NCBI RefSeq assembly: GCF_001187905.1
Contig: NZ_LGIS01000007.1
Coordinates: forward strand, 186,001 to 250,000
Length of the DNA: 64,000 nt
Source: Pantoea sp. RIT-PI-b
GTDB taxonomy: Bacteria; Pseudomonadota; Gammaproteobacteria; Enterobacterales; Enterobacteriaceae
Direction of reading: 5' to 3'
Under the pieces are notes generated by a model that saw only the letters and a list, made by a program, of their open reading frames with translations, ran no database searches and was not told the DNA's origin. Position 1 is the first letter of the stretch; each line of letters starts with the position of its first letter. The translations under genes were made by a program, and so were the position numbers. Shown here in pieces: positions 21,501 through 34,465 of this stretch.

Positions 21501-21548
21501 CATGCCGCGCGCTTTGTTAAAAATGATGCGATAGAGAAGTTTGTTCAT
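12540..21548 (-). CDS. cdiA: CdiA contact-dependent inhibition effector (two-partner-secreted filamentous protein)
   Basis: 3002 residues. An extended signal peptide (MNKLLYRIIFNKARGMLMVV..., cleavage predicted near 69, after VQA or VQAQ) is followed by the TPS transport domain, with NPSGITCDGCGF at 179-190. A long FHA-1 region follows with repeated DNxxGxI/LNNQxG units. A region without these repeats (about 1300-1700, including DYLIETDPRFTN and the WLGSDYM box) corresponds in position to the receptor-binding domain. FHA-2 repeats (AGNNL/AGRDIN) come next, then a pretoxin region ending in VENN at 2727-2730 (13359-13370). The 272 residues after VENN form the toxin module: a polar helical entry region, then glycine-rich hydrophobic stretches (AAIGAGVNAGVQL, SVIVGAGLGSVAGSIGGKVV) rather than an evident nuclease. 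GC content drops sharply at VENN, as in exchangeable CdiA-CT modules. Confidence 0.92.
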   Translation of the reverse strand: MNKLLYRIIFNKARGMLMVVADIARSGQGKQARARRTQQAASRICALSALRFSLLSALGCVSVLPVQAQIVANGQAPGNQQPTVVSSANGTTQVNIQAPSAGGVSRNNYSQFDVDQKGVILNNSHGNTKTQLSGMVTGNPWLARGEASVILNEVNSRNPSQLNGYVEVAGKKAQVVIANPSGITCDGCGFINANRATLTTGQAQVTNGNLTGYQVSGGEIVISGKGLDSRSQDYTDIIARTVKVNAGVWANDLKVTTGLNQVDAAHETLTATQTDAARRPQVALDVAALGGMYASKIRLIGTEQGVGVRNAGALGATAGNFTLTSDGRIENSGSINGAQDIALTSNADIRNSGTVYAQRNSQLQATGGLSNQGVLAAAGNNRIQAASLSNTSSGVLAAGMKADGSLGSQGDLNLTTRGQLTSNGPNLAAGNLNAQGTAVDLSGSQTYGNNINLTASTGDVSTRSATVEAKNSLRASSKTRINNDGGKIQADKLDLTAPLLSNRQGVLSQLGESDLLLSHAAGIDNTSGTIASNGTNLTLNTGLLDNGSGRIQHAGSGQLNINASTLNGGQGSVITNGGLALRGDALNLDGATTAATQIRIDAGSLSHRQGEMVQSNNGVMTINVVSALDNSSGKIAGNGDVNLHAGSLNNQKGQVIAAGSGSLNAAIAQKLDNHSGTLAASQNLTVNAETLDNTAGAISAVAGNAQLTSQTLNNSAGKINAGQTLSVTSNGLNNSDGLLTGATTTLQLGSGTLNNQHGTIAAAEQLNVSSGLFDNTAGLVQSQGDARINTNGNAFINHDSGTDGGIIALGSLTLSSGQLDNRSGVINAQDLSLFNGDINNQQGLLAAQNALNITAGNIDNQQGNLIAGQALQLRSNELLNADGLIMSSGPAALATANLDNRQGKIGAVEDLTLNTQRLQNDNGGLIQSGAALSIDTNGQRLSNTNSGDSGGLISQGDMHLVAGELDNQHGALLASGAINLASGELLNQFGQITGLGGITAQTQAVNNQQGNIQSGGVLDWNTQGNAFNNADGLLSAQGDFTLRSGDLNNRAGQVISGSDLTLSSADIDNTDGTLASKGDFALVTSTLTNLRGAVQAAGNMAMTLVNSFTNQGNVQANGDLTLASGGDIRNEKLIQAGETLHVSAANLVNLQDAELSGYTTLLDASDMLTNYGLIDGYNTRLNGDTVSNIGSGRIYGDFLSIQAGTLNNLAQDGVAATIAARQRLDLGVGTLNNRDHALIYSDGVMSIGGTLDANGQATGQAGTLNNHSATIESAGDMLLNVASLNNINDNFETELVEVSRENIEEYQVSGNANRYGRDEVSFEHKEVDFVLTPDYPWQQNDINDNWYRYQYERTVDETRIKTSDPGRIIAGGNLTINADNVLNDKSQIVAGNNLVINADTLDNVEVAGERHITDVGTAFHYWRIHEKGGDSQGRSTADYTPPTVIQSITLKPSTIEEHQKAEGSGLVIDNRTGGSVGDISLGDLSAGAAFNPGNAVLLPPGKTFEVPVNTAADGDAASSVIRTQGPNTRLPDNSLYKTNSAGGDYLIETDPRFTNTQKWLGSDYMMQAFVTNPDNVHKRLGDAYYEQNLIRQQVINLTGQRYLDGYDSDQDQYKALMDAGIAFGKQFNLLPGMALTAEQMSLMTGDMVWLVTQSVTLPDGSQQKVLVPQLFAKVEPGDLDGSGALLAGKNVSLNLSGDLNNSGRINARANTQVVADNINNLGGLIQGDSTGLQARTDINNFGGVLKGTSALTALAGRDINVTTATRTAESADGNFARTSLDSIAGIYVEKGDGTLALQAGRDINLTAAQVVNSSENGSTTIVAGRDLNLNAVTTGSRDDLNFDGSNWLHQSSSTQLGTEIAGKGNVGLAAGNNLLATAANVSAGSQLALSAGNDLSIVSGEARTQMDEHTKASGSSGFASKSTRETHTTLDARTAVGSSLSGDSVQMLAGQDLLVKGSDVAGTQDVRLAAGNNLTVTTAAEQRDESRMIQEKKSGLSGTGGIGVSYGSTAQKSTTTTHTDSVRGSTVGSVQGNLTMQAGNDLLLHGSDAIAGKDLTLAGKNVTVSAAEQGLTQRDTYETKQSGLTLALSGVAGGALNTAVTTAKDAREESSGRLQALKGVQAALTGVQAAQATQPGAASEDNAIGVSLSYGSQQSKSETTRTQQPHQGSTLTAGNNLNVIASAGDISVQGSQLQAGKDILLNASRDISPTSSQETERSRGTNSSSGGSLGVGFGTSSDGSGGGFNVSASINKGKGHENSDSLSHSETQVTASNRVTLVSGRDTTLTGAQVSGESIKADVGRNLTLTSEQDSATYDAQQKNSSAGASFSFGSMTGSASVNMSKDKMHSDYRSVQEQTGMLAGKGGFDVTVGGHTQLNGAVIGSTADAGLNRLDTGTLGFSDIHNSAAFKTEHQSVGISTGPLGGTGGVSIGAIGSQFAGNLANNLLTGANNSGSADSTTKAAVSDGTIVIRDQASQKQDVADLSRDVENANPGLGQIFDKEKEQNRLKEAQLIGEIGNQAADIARTQGQIAAAKAATDKMKDVTPQQLQAAQDEWSKANPGKTPTAEDISGQAYQNFYNEAFTNSGFGTGGKVQQAIQAATAAVQGLAGGDIGKALAGGSAPYLATVVKNTVGEDNPAANLMAHAAINAALALAKGENAAAGAAGAAIGEAMGMIAKSYYDKPVSELSETEKQTVSALATLAAGLAGGLAGGSTADAVAGAQAGKTTVENNFLSSSSSDRLDNTVEKIKQGDKSLTAANELLKLENADQRSDALVSKFNKDPSQMSSSERAELAGYLRIYASEMEKEYGPAVAQELVKGMLSGQDYIKRNPDSEAMTKAQSIMNTWGYHKSNASIGDAPLLFGSSVLGSTIKEGMAINAAIGAGVNAGVQLSGKDPFSYIDAVMAGVTSALTTGKGIGSSATINIGGAAVGSGIKGEEPTNSVIVGAGLGSVAGSIGGKVVDALSPVKDQVTKDVIGAVAGSAALETTGGAVKSELDKRGKTQ

Positions 21549-21557
21549 CTGATGTCC

Positions 21558-22088
21558 TTATCCGATTTCGGGTAACGCCATGCTCAGCGGATGCGCCTGC
21601 TGCCACTGTTTGGCCGCGCTCTCGCTGACTTTCTTTCCATGATAAAAATGCACCCGCTGACCGCGCAGATTGCCCTGCTGATCCTGCCAGCGGAAGCACT
21701 GCTCCGGCAGGATCACCTCACACATCAGGCGCAGCAGATCGCGGATCTCACCAAAGGGGGCGATGAAATCGGTGATCCACAGGCGATCGCCGCTGATCCA
21801 GTCCTGCTCTTGCATCATCACCGAGGCGTGCGTGAGGTAGCGCCGTTCCGCCTCCTCATCCAGCCACGCCCAGCCGAGATAAAACTGCGGGCGACCCTCT
21901 TTTACCGCGATGGCGTACTGCTGCTGTTTGATCGGCGGCAGCAGCAGCGTCGGCAGCGTATGTAGCGGGGCATCGCGGTGGCGCTTCGAGTGCATCCACA
22001 GCCAGACCGCCATGCCCAGCACTTCGGCCTCGCTGGTGTCATCCGCGGCCAGCCAGGGCGCAATTAACCGGTAACCATTAATCTCCAT
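21558..22088 (-). CDS. cdiC: HlyC-family lysine acyltransferase of the CDI locus (CdiC)
   Basis: 176 residues aligning with HlyC, the toxin-activating acyltransferase that moves a fatty acyl group from acyl-ACP to lysines of RTX toxins. Conserved features are WLWMHSKRHRD, whose H37 corresponds to catalytic H23 of HlyC, and SGDRLWITDFIAPFG, whose D107 corresponds to D92. It lies between cdiB and cdiA: its ATG overlaps the cdiB stop by one base (TGATG) and its stop is 9 bases before cdiA. A cdiBCAI order with an acyltransferase is known from some E. coli CDI loci. I infer that it acylates CdiA, presumably in the cytosol before export. The acylated site is not identifiable here. Confidence 0.85.
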   Translation of the reverse strand: MEINGYRLIAPWLAADDTSEAEVLGMAVWLWMHSKRHRDAPLHTLPTLLLPPIKQQQYAIAVKEGRPQFYLGWAWLDEEAERRYLTHASVMMQEQDWISGDRLWITDFIAPFGEIRDLLRLMCEVILPEQCFRWQDQQGNLRGQRVHFYHGKKVSESAAKQWQQAHPLSMALPEIG

Positions 22089-23773
22089 CAGTAGCTCCAG
22101 TTCAGGTTGAAGCCGAGCGTTAAGCCGCTGGTGTGATAGCCGGCAGGCTTCGAGAGCGGAATACCGGCGAACAGGTCATAGCTGGTGCGGAAGGCGTAGC
22201 CGCGCAGTCCCACCGCGCTACCGGCCAGATGTTTACCAATCAGGTAATCCTGCCCGCTGTTGCGTCCACCCACTTCGCCGTAATCCAGCGCCAGGTAGAG
22301 CTCCTGCGACGGCAGTGGCGTGGCCCAGCCGATATCGTTGCGCCAATACCAGCCCTCATCGGCGTTCAGGGTGCGCTGGCCGTCAAAGCCGCGCACTGAC
22401 CAGCGGTTGCCAATGGCAAACTGATCCTGCGACGTCAGCGGCGTGTTGCTCATCTGGCGCAGATACTGGGTGTTAAAGCTGAATTGCTGACTGAGCAGCG
22501 AGAAGGGCACGGTCAGCTGGGCGTTGAGCTGAATAATCTTCGACAGCGCGGTGGCCTCGCCCCAGAACTCTTCGGGCGCGGGCTGTGCGCCAAACCAGCG
22601 CGTACCGCGCTGATAGCTGACGCCCGCATCCAGCGTCGCGCTGCCGATATAGTGGCGATGCTGCAGGCCGAGGCGCCACGCCGAAGTCTGGCGGCGCTGC
22701 ACTTCAACTTCGGTGTCGTTGATGAAGTTGCGGGTTTCACGCGTCATCACGTCATAGCTCAGCGTGGTTTTCTGGTTGCCGTTGCGGTGCAGCACGCGGC
22801 TGAGATTGGCGTTCAGGCTTTTGCTTTTGCCGCTGTACTGATAGTCGGTGAACGCCCCGGCTACCGTCTGGTTGTAGCTGTAATCACTGGTAGTGATGCC
22901 CGCCATCCAGTAACCAAACGGCACCGAGTAGCTGCCGGTGAAGTTTTTGGTGCCTTTGTCATTACCAAACTGCAAATCATGGCTTGCCGAAACGTAGAGC
23001 ATGTCGCTCAGCGACAGCGGGTTATCGACATAGAGCGTCAGCCCGCCCTGATAGCGGCCGGTGGACGTTGAGCCGGAATCGTCGAGTGAAGCACCGAGTC
23101 GCCACATCTTGCTCTGGTTCCACTGCACCGCCATCACGCTTTCACCCGGCGCACTGCCGGGGATCAGCGCCATATCGGCCTGCACGGTAGGTAGACGCTG
23201 CAGGTTTTCCAGCCCCTGTTCGGTATCGCGCAGGTCGTACAACTGACCTTCGCGTGAAGGCAGGGCGCTGGCGAGCGTGACGTAGCGATCGCTGGAGTCG
23301 GTGCGCGTGATGTGGCTGATTTTTCCGGCCAGCAGCTGCAGCGACAGCGTGCCTTGCGTCAGATCCTGCGGCGGAGCCAGCACCCGGCTGGTGACATAAC
23401 CGCTGTCGATCATGCGGTTTTGCAGCACGCTCATCAGCAGGTTGATGCCTTTCACACCGAGGCATTTTCCCTCGCCCTGATTAGCCAGCCGCTGCAGCGG
23501 TAGCCAGTGCGGAAAGTCACTCAGCCCGTTCAGCGTGATGTGCTGAATGGCGAAACAGGGCGTTTCCTGTGGAAAGCTGACGCGGGAGGAGCCGCTGGTG
23601 GACGGGGATAAACGCACGTCAGGCGTTGGCGGCTGAAGCTGGGCCTCAATCGCTTTCTGTCGCTGTTGCTGAATAATGTCCTGTTCGGCGGCGGTCGCCA
23701 CCTGCGGCAATATAATGCCGATTGCCAGCGACCATGCGCTAACGGCAAGCGCTATGCCTGCTTTCTCTTCCAT
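22088..23773 (-). CDS. cdiB: CdiB two-partner secretion outer membrane transporter
   Basis: 561 residues, ShlB/FhaC (Omp85) family. A Sec signal peptide (about 1-28) precedes an N-terminal plug/linker ([16 protein letters not shown]...). POTRA domains follow (about 75-220, with LNGLSDFP and [10 protein letters not shown]), then a 16-strand barrel with the VRGF motif ([10 protein letters not shown]) and RNDIGW late in the protein, ending in NLNWSY. It exports CdiA through the outer membrane by recognising the TPS domain. It is the first gene of the minus-strand cdiBCAI unit; its promoter must lie in the AT-rich 23774-24140 stretch. Confidence 0.92.
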   Translation of the reverse strand: MEEKAGIALAVSAWSLAIGIILPQVATAAEQDIIQQQRQKAIEAQLQPPTPDVRLSPSTSGSSRVSFPQETPCFAIQHITLNGLSDFPHWLPLQRLANQGEGKCLGVKGINLLMSVLQNRMIDSGYVTSRVLAPPQDLTQGTLSLQLLAGKISHITRTDSSDRYVTLASALPSREGQLYDLRDTEQGLENLQRLPTVQADMALIPGSAPGESVMAVQWNQSKMWRLGASLDDSGSTSTGRYQGGLTLYVDNPLSLSDMLYVSASHDLQFGNDKGTKNFTGSYSVPFGYWMAGITTSDYSYNQTVAGAFTDYQYSGKSKSLNANLSRVLHRNGNQKTTLSYDVMTRETRNFINDTEVEVQRRQTSAWRLGLQHRHYIGSATLDAGVSYQRGTRWFGAQPAPEEFWGEATALSKIIQLNAQLTVPFSLLSQQFSFNTQYLRQMSNTPLTSQDQFAIGNRWSVRGFDGQRTLNADEGWYWRNDIGWATPLPSQELYLALDYGEVGGRNSGQDYLIGKHLAGSAVGLRGYAFRTSYDLFAGIPLSKPAGYHTSGLTLGFNLNWSY

Positions 23774-24195
23774 GAGTTTATTCCAGATTAATGATTATCC
23801 TTAACTGCTATTAATACTCTACCTGTTTATTGGCGCATGGCAATATTTCAGTTTGATTTTTGATGGGTGAAAATATAGGAAATTTCTTGTTATTTAGGCA
23901 GTTTATTGAGAGTTAATGATATTTTTAATAAATATTCCATTGAAAGGAAAGGGGGGTGTGAATAAGCGGAGGGAAGATGTTGTACAGAATTGTCCTGGGT
24001 AAATTCATTCATGGATATATAAAAGGAATCTATAATCTTTTGACAATTAAAATCGCATGATAATCGTCGGCAAGGTTTAATTTCAGGGTTATATTTTGAA
24101 CGCCATCATAATAGCTAATAATATCCACTATTTAATCCATAAAAAAACGGATGGCGAACCATCCGTTTTGGCTTAATGATTTATGCGTGCAGGCA
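23774..24195. other. Intergenic region upstream of cdiB
   Basis: AT-rich and without an open frame. It must contain the cdi promoter (minus strand) but no -35/-10 pair stands out enough to call. The terminator of the upstream giant gene lies at 24144-24169. Confidence 0.6.
24144..24169 (-). terminator. Rho-independent terminator of the Ig-repeat surface protein gene
   Basis: AAAACGGATGG, a CGAA loop and CCATCCGTTTT form an 11-bp stem. Read on the minus strand the stem is followed by a run of T (complement of the A run beginning at 24141). It begins 27 bases beyond the stop of the 24196-30297 gene. Confidence 0.85.
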
Positions 24196-30297
<6,102 letters not shown>

Positions 30298-30525
30298 TCT
30301 CAAATACTCAGCTACATCCTATACGCAGCTAACGGCGCCATAATAAGGGCCGCGAAAAAAGTATTTATGAGACGTGGCTCAAAGCCACTCTGCGTCGCCT
30401 TTATTATTTGACGTTAAATTAATTAACATTAAAAACAATCAGTTGCGTATGGATCGGGAAGTTAAACTTTTCGTTAATAATTCACTGTGCACACGCTGTC
30501 TTGATGGCGGTGGATTGCCCCCCCC

Positions 30526-32577
30526 TCACAACGCCAAATGAATCGCCTGTTCGTCACCTTCCTGCTGCGCGGGCTGCGCACAGCAAATCAGCACTTCATC
30601 TTCTGCCACGCGGGCGCTGGGCGGCGTTTTATAGGTCACTGCGCCCTGCAACAGTTTGGTTTTACAGCTGCTGCAGTGTCCGGCACGGCAGCTGTAGGCC
30701 GAACTCAGGCCGCGCGCTTCGGCCAGCTCCAGCAGTGAACCGGCTTGCGGCGTCCAGCGCGCTTCCTTCATCGAGTCCATAAACTTCACCGGTACCGATT
30801 CAGTCGCCACCGGCGGCAGCGGCTGTGCTTCTGCAACGCCATCGCGGCTACGCTGCAACGATGATGGCCCAAAAGCTTCGGCGTGAATGCGGCGATCGGC
30901 GATGTTGTAGGCGCGCAGCCCGTCGTACAGCGCCTGCGTGAATTGCGGCGGTCCGCACAGATAGAAGTCGTAGTCGTTGAACGGCAGCACCTGCGACAGC
31001 AACGCCATATCGATGCGTCCGGCGACGTCGTAATCCAGATCCTGCTGCGCATCTGCCGTTTGGCTCAGCACGCGCACCAGCTTGAGCGCGCCCTGCGCCT
31101 GCGCCAGCAGCCGATCGATTTCGCGCGCGAAAGGGCGCTCGGCTTTGCTGCGCGCTGACTGCAGCAGAAACGTCGGCCGCATCCGCTGTTTGCGCTGCCC
31201 CTCAAACACCAGATGACGCAGCATTGCCAGCATCGGCGTAATTCCCACGCCCGCAGCAAGCAGCACCGCCGGACGCGTTTCGCTGGCATCAATAGTGAAA
31301 TCACCCGCCGGTGCGCGCGTTTCCACTATGTCGCCAACCGCAAGCTGCTGGTGCAGATAGCGCGACACCGCGCCATCACGCTTAACGCTGATGCGATAAA
31401 AACCGTCGGCGGGCGCGACTGATAAGGTATAGGCGCGCATTAGCGGCTTGTCAGCGCCCGGCGGCTGGACGCGAATCGGCAGATGTTGACCGGCCAGATG
31501 CGGCAGCAAACCGGCGCCATCAGCCGGCATTAAATGAAACGAGCGGATGGTGGCGCTCTCATCGACAATTTTCGTCACCCGGAACGGCCGCCAGCGCGTT
31601 GCCAGCTCCGCCGCACGCAAACGCTCGGCGGCAGTTTGCCAGTCACCGGTCATCAGTGAAGCGGGCGCGCTGCCATCGGCTGGCGTTTGCCAGCGCAGGG
31701 CGAGGGCGGCACGACGGCGCACGATACGGCGCGCGCGAAACGTCCACAGCCGCTCAGCCCCCTGAAACGCGGCGATCTCCGGCGAGTCGAGTATCACCGC
31801 CGCTTCGCCGCTCATCTGCAGCGTGTCGCCGCTGGCGTAATCAATAAACAGCAATCCTGCCTGGCCATTCTGATGGATATTGCCGAGCGTGGAGAAGAAC
31901 AGGTTGCCGTTGAAATCGGGAATGGTCAGCAGGCCATCATCGCCGACGCGCACGAAGCCGGGCTTGCCGCCACGATGCGAGGCATCCACCTGGCGATGCG
32001 GTTGATCGTTGTAGGTCGCCACGTAAAAGGTATCCGCTGCGGCGATGCTGGCGCGAGCTTCATCATCCAGCGCGTTGAGCGTTTCCACGGCGCCGTGATA
32101 AGGCGCGGCGGGATCGCGCGCAAACTGAAAATCACGCAGCTGAATATAGCGCGGGCAGTTGCCAAAACTCTGCTCTACCTGCACGCGAAAACCGCCGCCA
32201 ATCGCCTGCAGCACGCCATTCATGCGGTTACGCCGCCGCGTGTGCAGCTCAATGCCGAGCAGCCCGATCGGCGCTGCATCCTGCATGCCGGCCGCAGCCG
32301 GATCGCTGGCATCGGCGTGCACGGCGATATCCAGCGTGGTGGCGTTGGGCGAGAAGATAAAACCGGGCTGGCCTTCCAGCAGCGTAGCCCAGGCATCGCC
32401 GTGCGCATCCACGCTGCCCGCGATAATAAACGGCAGCTGCGCGTAGAAATCACGATGCTGATCGGGCATGTGATCGCGCACCACGCGCTGGCCCACTTCC
32501 GCCATGCGATCCGCCACGCCCGCCTGCTGCTGCAGCGCAATTTCACCCGCATGCCACACTGACAGTTTCTCGCCCAT
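30526..32577 (-). CDS. PPOX-type flavin protein fused to ferredoxin reductase and 2Fe-2S ferredoxin
   Basis: 683 residues from the ATG at 32577, preceded by AAGGAGACGATC; the open frame extends 25 codons further without a ribosome site. Domain order is an N-terminal pyridoxamine-5'-phosphate-oxidase-like split barrel (about 35-300), then an FAD-binding reductase domain (RAYTLSVAP). An NAD(P)-binding domain (GVGITPMLAML, YLCGPPQF) follows. A C-terminal plant-type 2Fe-2S domain has CxxxxCxxC...C in CRAGHCSSCKTKL and LICCAQP. Electrons would flow NAD(P)H-FAD-FeS to an unknown acceptor or the split barrel. It is co-transcribed with the GST gene 10 bases upstream, suggesting a detoxification role (inference). 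Confidence 0.85.
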   Translation of the reverse strand: MGEKLSVWHAGEIALQQQAGVADRMAEVGQRVVRDHMPDQHRDFYAQLPFIIAGSVDAHGDAWATLLEGQPGFIFSPNATTLDIAVHADASDPAAAGMQDAAPIGLLGIELHTRRRNRMNGVLQAIGGGFRVQVEQSFGNCPRYIQLRDFQFARDPAAPYHGAVETLNALDDEARASIAAADTFYVATYNDQPHRQVDASHRGGKPGFVRVGDDGLLTIPDFNGNLFFSTLGNIHQNGQAGLLFIDYASGDTLQMSGEAAVILDSPEIAAFQGAERLWTFRARRIVRRRAALALRWQTPADGSAPASLMTGDWQTAAERLRAAELATRWRPFRVTKIVDESATIRSFHLMPADGAGLLPHLAGQHLPIRVQPPGADKPLMRAYTLSVAPADGFYRISVKRDGAVSRYLHQQLAVGDIVETRAPAGDFTIDASETRPAVLLAAGVGITPMLAMLRHLVFEGQRKQRMRPTFLLQSARSKAERPFAREIDRLLAQAQGALKLVRVLSQTADAQQDLDYDVAGRIDMALLSQVLPFNDYDFYLCGPPQFTQALYDGLRAYNIADRRIHAEAFGPSSLQRSRDGVAEAQPLPPVATESVPVKFMDSMKEARWTPQAGSLLELAEARGLSSAYSCRAGHCSSCKTKLLQGAVTYKTPPSARVAEDEVLICCAQPAQQEGDEQAIHLAL

Positions 32578-32587
32578 GATCGTCTCC

Positions 32588-33205
32588 TTAAGCCTGGCTG
32601 CGCAGGCCCGCGGCGGTTTGCGGGAAGGGCACAAAGCCCGGCAGCGCTTCAATGCGGCGCAGTAAAGCGTTCACCGCCGGGTAGCCGGAGAGATCGACGT
32701 TGCCTTCCGGCGCACCGGCAATGTAGCTGTACTGCGCGATGTCGGCGATGGTCGGACCATCGCGCACCAGCCATTCACGCCCTTCAAGGTGCTGCTCAAT
32801 GCGTGACAGCACCAGATGGGCGCGGGCGATGACTTCTTCTGGATTATATGGCCGACCAAACACGGTAATTAAGCGTGCCGCCGCCGGGCCAAAGGCGATA
32901 TCACCGGCCGCCACGGTAAGCCAGCGCTGCACCGCCGCCGCACCGCGCGCATCTTCCGGCAGCCACTCGCTGCGCCCGGTTTTCTTCGCCAGATAGACCA
33001 GAATGGCGTTGGAGTCGGCAATATACACGCCGTCATCTTCCAGCACCGGCACCTGGCCGAAGGGGTTCATGGCGAGGAACGCGGGCGTGTGGTGCTCGCC
33101 CGCTTTGAGATCGACATCCACAACTTCATGCGGCACATCCAGCAGCGACAGGAACAGACGAGCGCGGTGCGCATGACCAGAAAGGGGGAAGTGATAGAGT
33201 TTCAT
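32588..33205 (-). CDS. Glutathione S-transferase family protein
   Basis: 205 residues with the thioredoxin-like N-terminal domain ([33 protein letters not shown] with the cis-proline glutathione site, and [11 protein letters not shown]) and the all-helical C-terminal domain ([13 protein letters not shown] motif). This is the architecture of cytosolic GSTs that conjugate or reduce electrophiles with glutathione. AAGGA precedes the ATG. It is the first gene of a two-gene minus-strand unit with the PPOX-reductase fusion, 10 bases apart. The substrate is unknown. Confidence 0.9.
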   Translation of the reverse strand: MKLYHFPLSGHAHRARLFLSLLDVPHEVVDVDLKAGEHHTPAFLAMNPFGQVPVLEDDGVYIADSNAILVYLAKKTGRSEWLPEDARGAAAVQRWLTVAAGDIAFGPAAARLITVFGRPYNPEEVIARAHLVLSRIEQHLEGREWLVRDGPTIADIAQYSYIAGAPEGNVDLSGYPAVNALLRRIEALPGFVPFPQTAAGLRSQA

Positions 33206-33343
33206 GATGCGATTCCTTAGGTGATGCTCGGGATGATCCCGAGCCTGACCATAAGGTTCGCACAGACAATTGCGGGGCAGAATAGCCGGATTAGCGAAGT
33301 CATTGTTGCGAAAAATGGAAGAGTCTCGACGGGTTGATGAGCG

Positions 33344-33856
33344 CTATTTCTTGGCCTCAACGCCCGGCGTGGCGTCACGAATTAAATACTGCTCTGTGAC
33401 CTGCGGCAGATGCGTCAAGGTCCAATCCGCCATCGCGATTTCCTGGTCGCGAATACGGTTAAAGATCTCGGCACTTTGGTGATCGTTAAGATGCTGCGCC
33501 GCCGCAATCAGCGAGGTGTAGCTGGCGATCTCAAGGTGTTCAAACACGTTGCCGCTGATGGCGCCTTTCACCACTTCATCTTCCACCATGACACCGCCGA
33601 TGGATTGGCCGAAGGCCGAGATTTTGCCGGCGATATCTTTCAATACCGATTGTGAAGTGGAGTAACGGTCAATAACGCTCTGTACTAATACCTGGTGTTC
33701 ACGGGTTTCAACCAGATGTTGTTCGATACGCAATTTAAGATCCGGATAGTGTTCAAGGCGCGACGCCATTTTTTCCAGCATCTTTTCGGCCTGTTTTTCC
33801 ATCGCATGGGCATCTCTCACCCAATCAAGAAAGTGTGCTTCGCTGTTATTACTCAT
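33344..33856 (-). CDS. YciE/YciF-type ferritin-like stress protein (DUF892)
   Basis: 170 residues, all helical. The pattern FLDWVRDAHAMEKQAEKMLEKMASRLEHYP, ...EQHLVETREHQ..., ...VFEHLEIASYTSLIAAAQ... supplies the Glu/His ligands of the four-helix ferritin-like diiron fold (quoted in pieces). Family members in enterics are induced by general stress and RpoS. A clear AAGGA lies before the ATG. It lies 70 bases downstream of a YciG-like gene on the same strand, matching the yciG-yciF association. Iron or peroxide handling is the usual suggestion for the family. Confidence 0.88.
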   Translation of the reverse strand: MSNNSEAHFLDWVRDAHAMEKQAEKMLEKMASRLEHYPDLKLRIEQHLVETREHQVLVQSVIDRYSTSQSVLKDIAGKISAFGQSIGGVMVEDEVVKGAISGNVFEHLEIASYTSLIAAAQHLNDHQSAEIFNRIRDQEIAMADWTLTHLPQVTEQYLIRDATPGVEAKK

Positions 33857-33926
33857 CGTATGGTTCCTTACTTAAAATAAAGGGAGCTGCAGCTAACGTG
33901 GATATTTATCGCTAGCCGCAGTGACA

Positions 33927-34109
33927 TTACTCAGGGGTTTTACCCACGACGCGACGGTTTTTTTTCCCCCCTTTTCCCCCCGTTTCTCCCGCGCCCTCGG
34001 GTTTATTCCGAAATTTCCCGCCGCTAAGCTGGCCGCCTTTTTTACCCGCTTCGCGGGCTCTTTCTGGGTCCATAGCAAAATTGCCAGAACCGCCACGTGG
34101 TGTTGTCAT
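33927..34109 (-). CDS. yciG: YciG-like KGG-repeat stress protein
   Basis: 60 residues. It begins MTTPRGGSGNFAMDPERARE and contains two KGG motifs (AGKKGGQLSGG and GGKGGKK), the hallmark of the YciG/Con-10 stress family of small, basic, disordered proteins. Three arginines expected in the second repeat (ERAREAGRKGG in relatives) are glycines here (EGAGETGGKGG). The coding strand there holds runs of G6, A4, G6 and A8 (plus-strand 33958-33981). The frame is intact to the stop. It is the first gene of a yciG-yciF-like unit. Confidence 0.8.
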   Translation of the reverse strand: MTTPRGGSGNFAMDPERAREAGKKGGQLSGGKFRNKPEGAGETGGKGGKKNRRVVGKTPE

Positions 34110-34465
34110 AATGAATGCCTCAAATAAGGTAGATAACTATTATTTCAGTTACCACTTAAGGCTAGTCGTTAAAGCCTAACGCACAAGGCAGGCTAATTAG
34201 GAGTTATCTTATCGGTGTTGAAAAGGCTCGCTTATTTCTCGTTATTTAATTTATTATTTTGTCGGAATGATAAATATATTCCTCTGGCTTAATTATGCGT
34301 AAAATAATTACCCGTATCGCTTATATTTAATTTAATTTTCAAGCTGATGAAATTAAACACCATTAAGGTTATTCTTTTACTATGCGGAGAGATGATTACT
34401 ATTTGGATTATTAGCCCTTCTCTTCAAAGGGCTATGAACCATTTATTTACTTATACTGGGCAACT
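34110..34465. other. AT-rich gap without a gene
   Basis: No credible open frame. It contains a weak hairpin TAGCCC/GGGCTA (34412-34434) near the end of the DHA2 transporter gene and, toward 34110, the promoter region of yciG (ribosome site GAGG just before its ATG). Confidence 0.55.
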
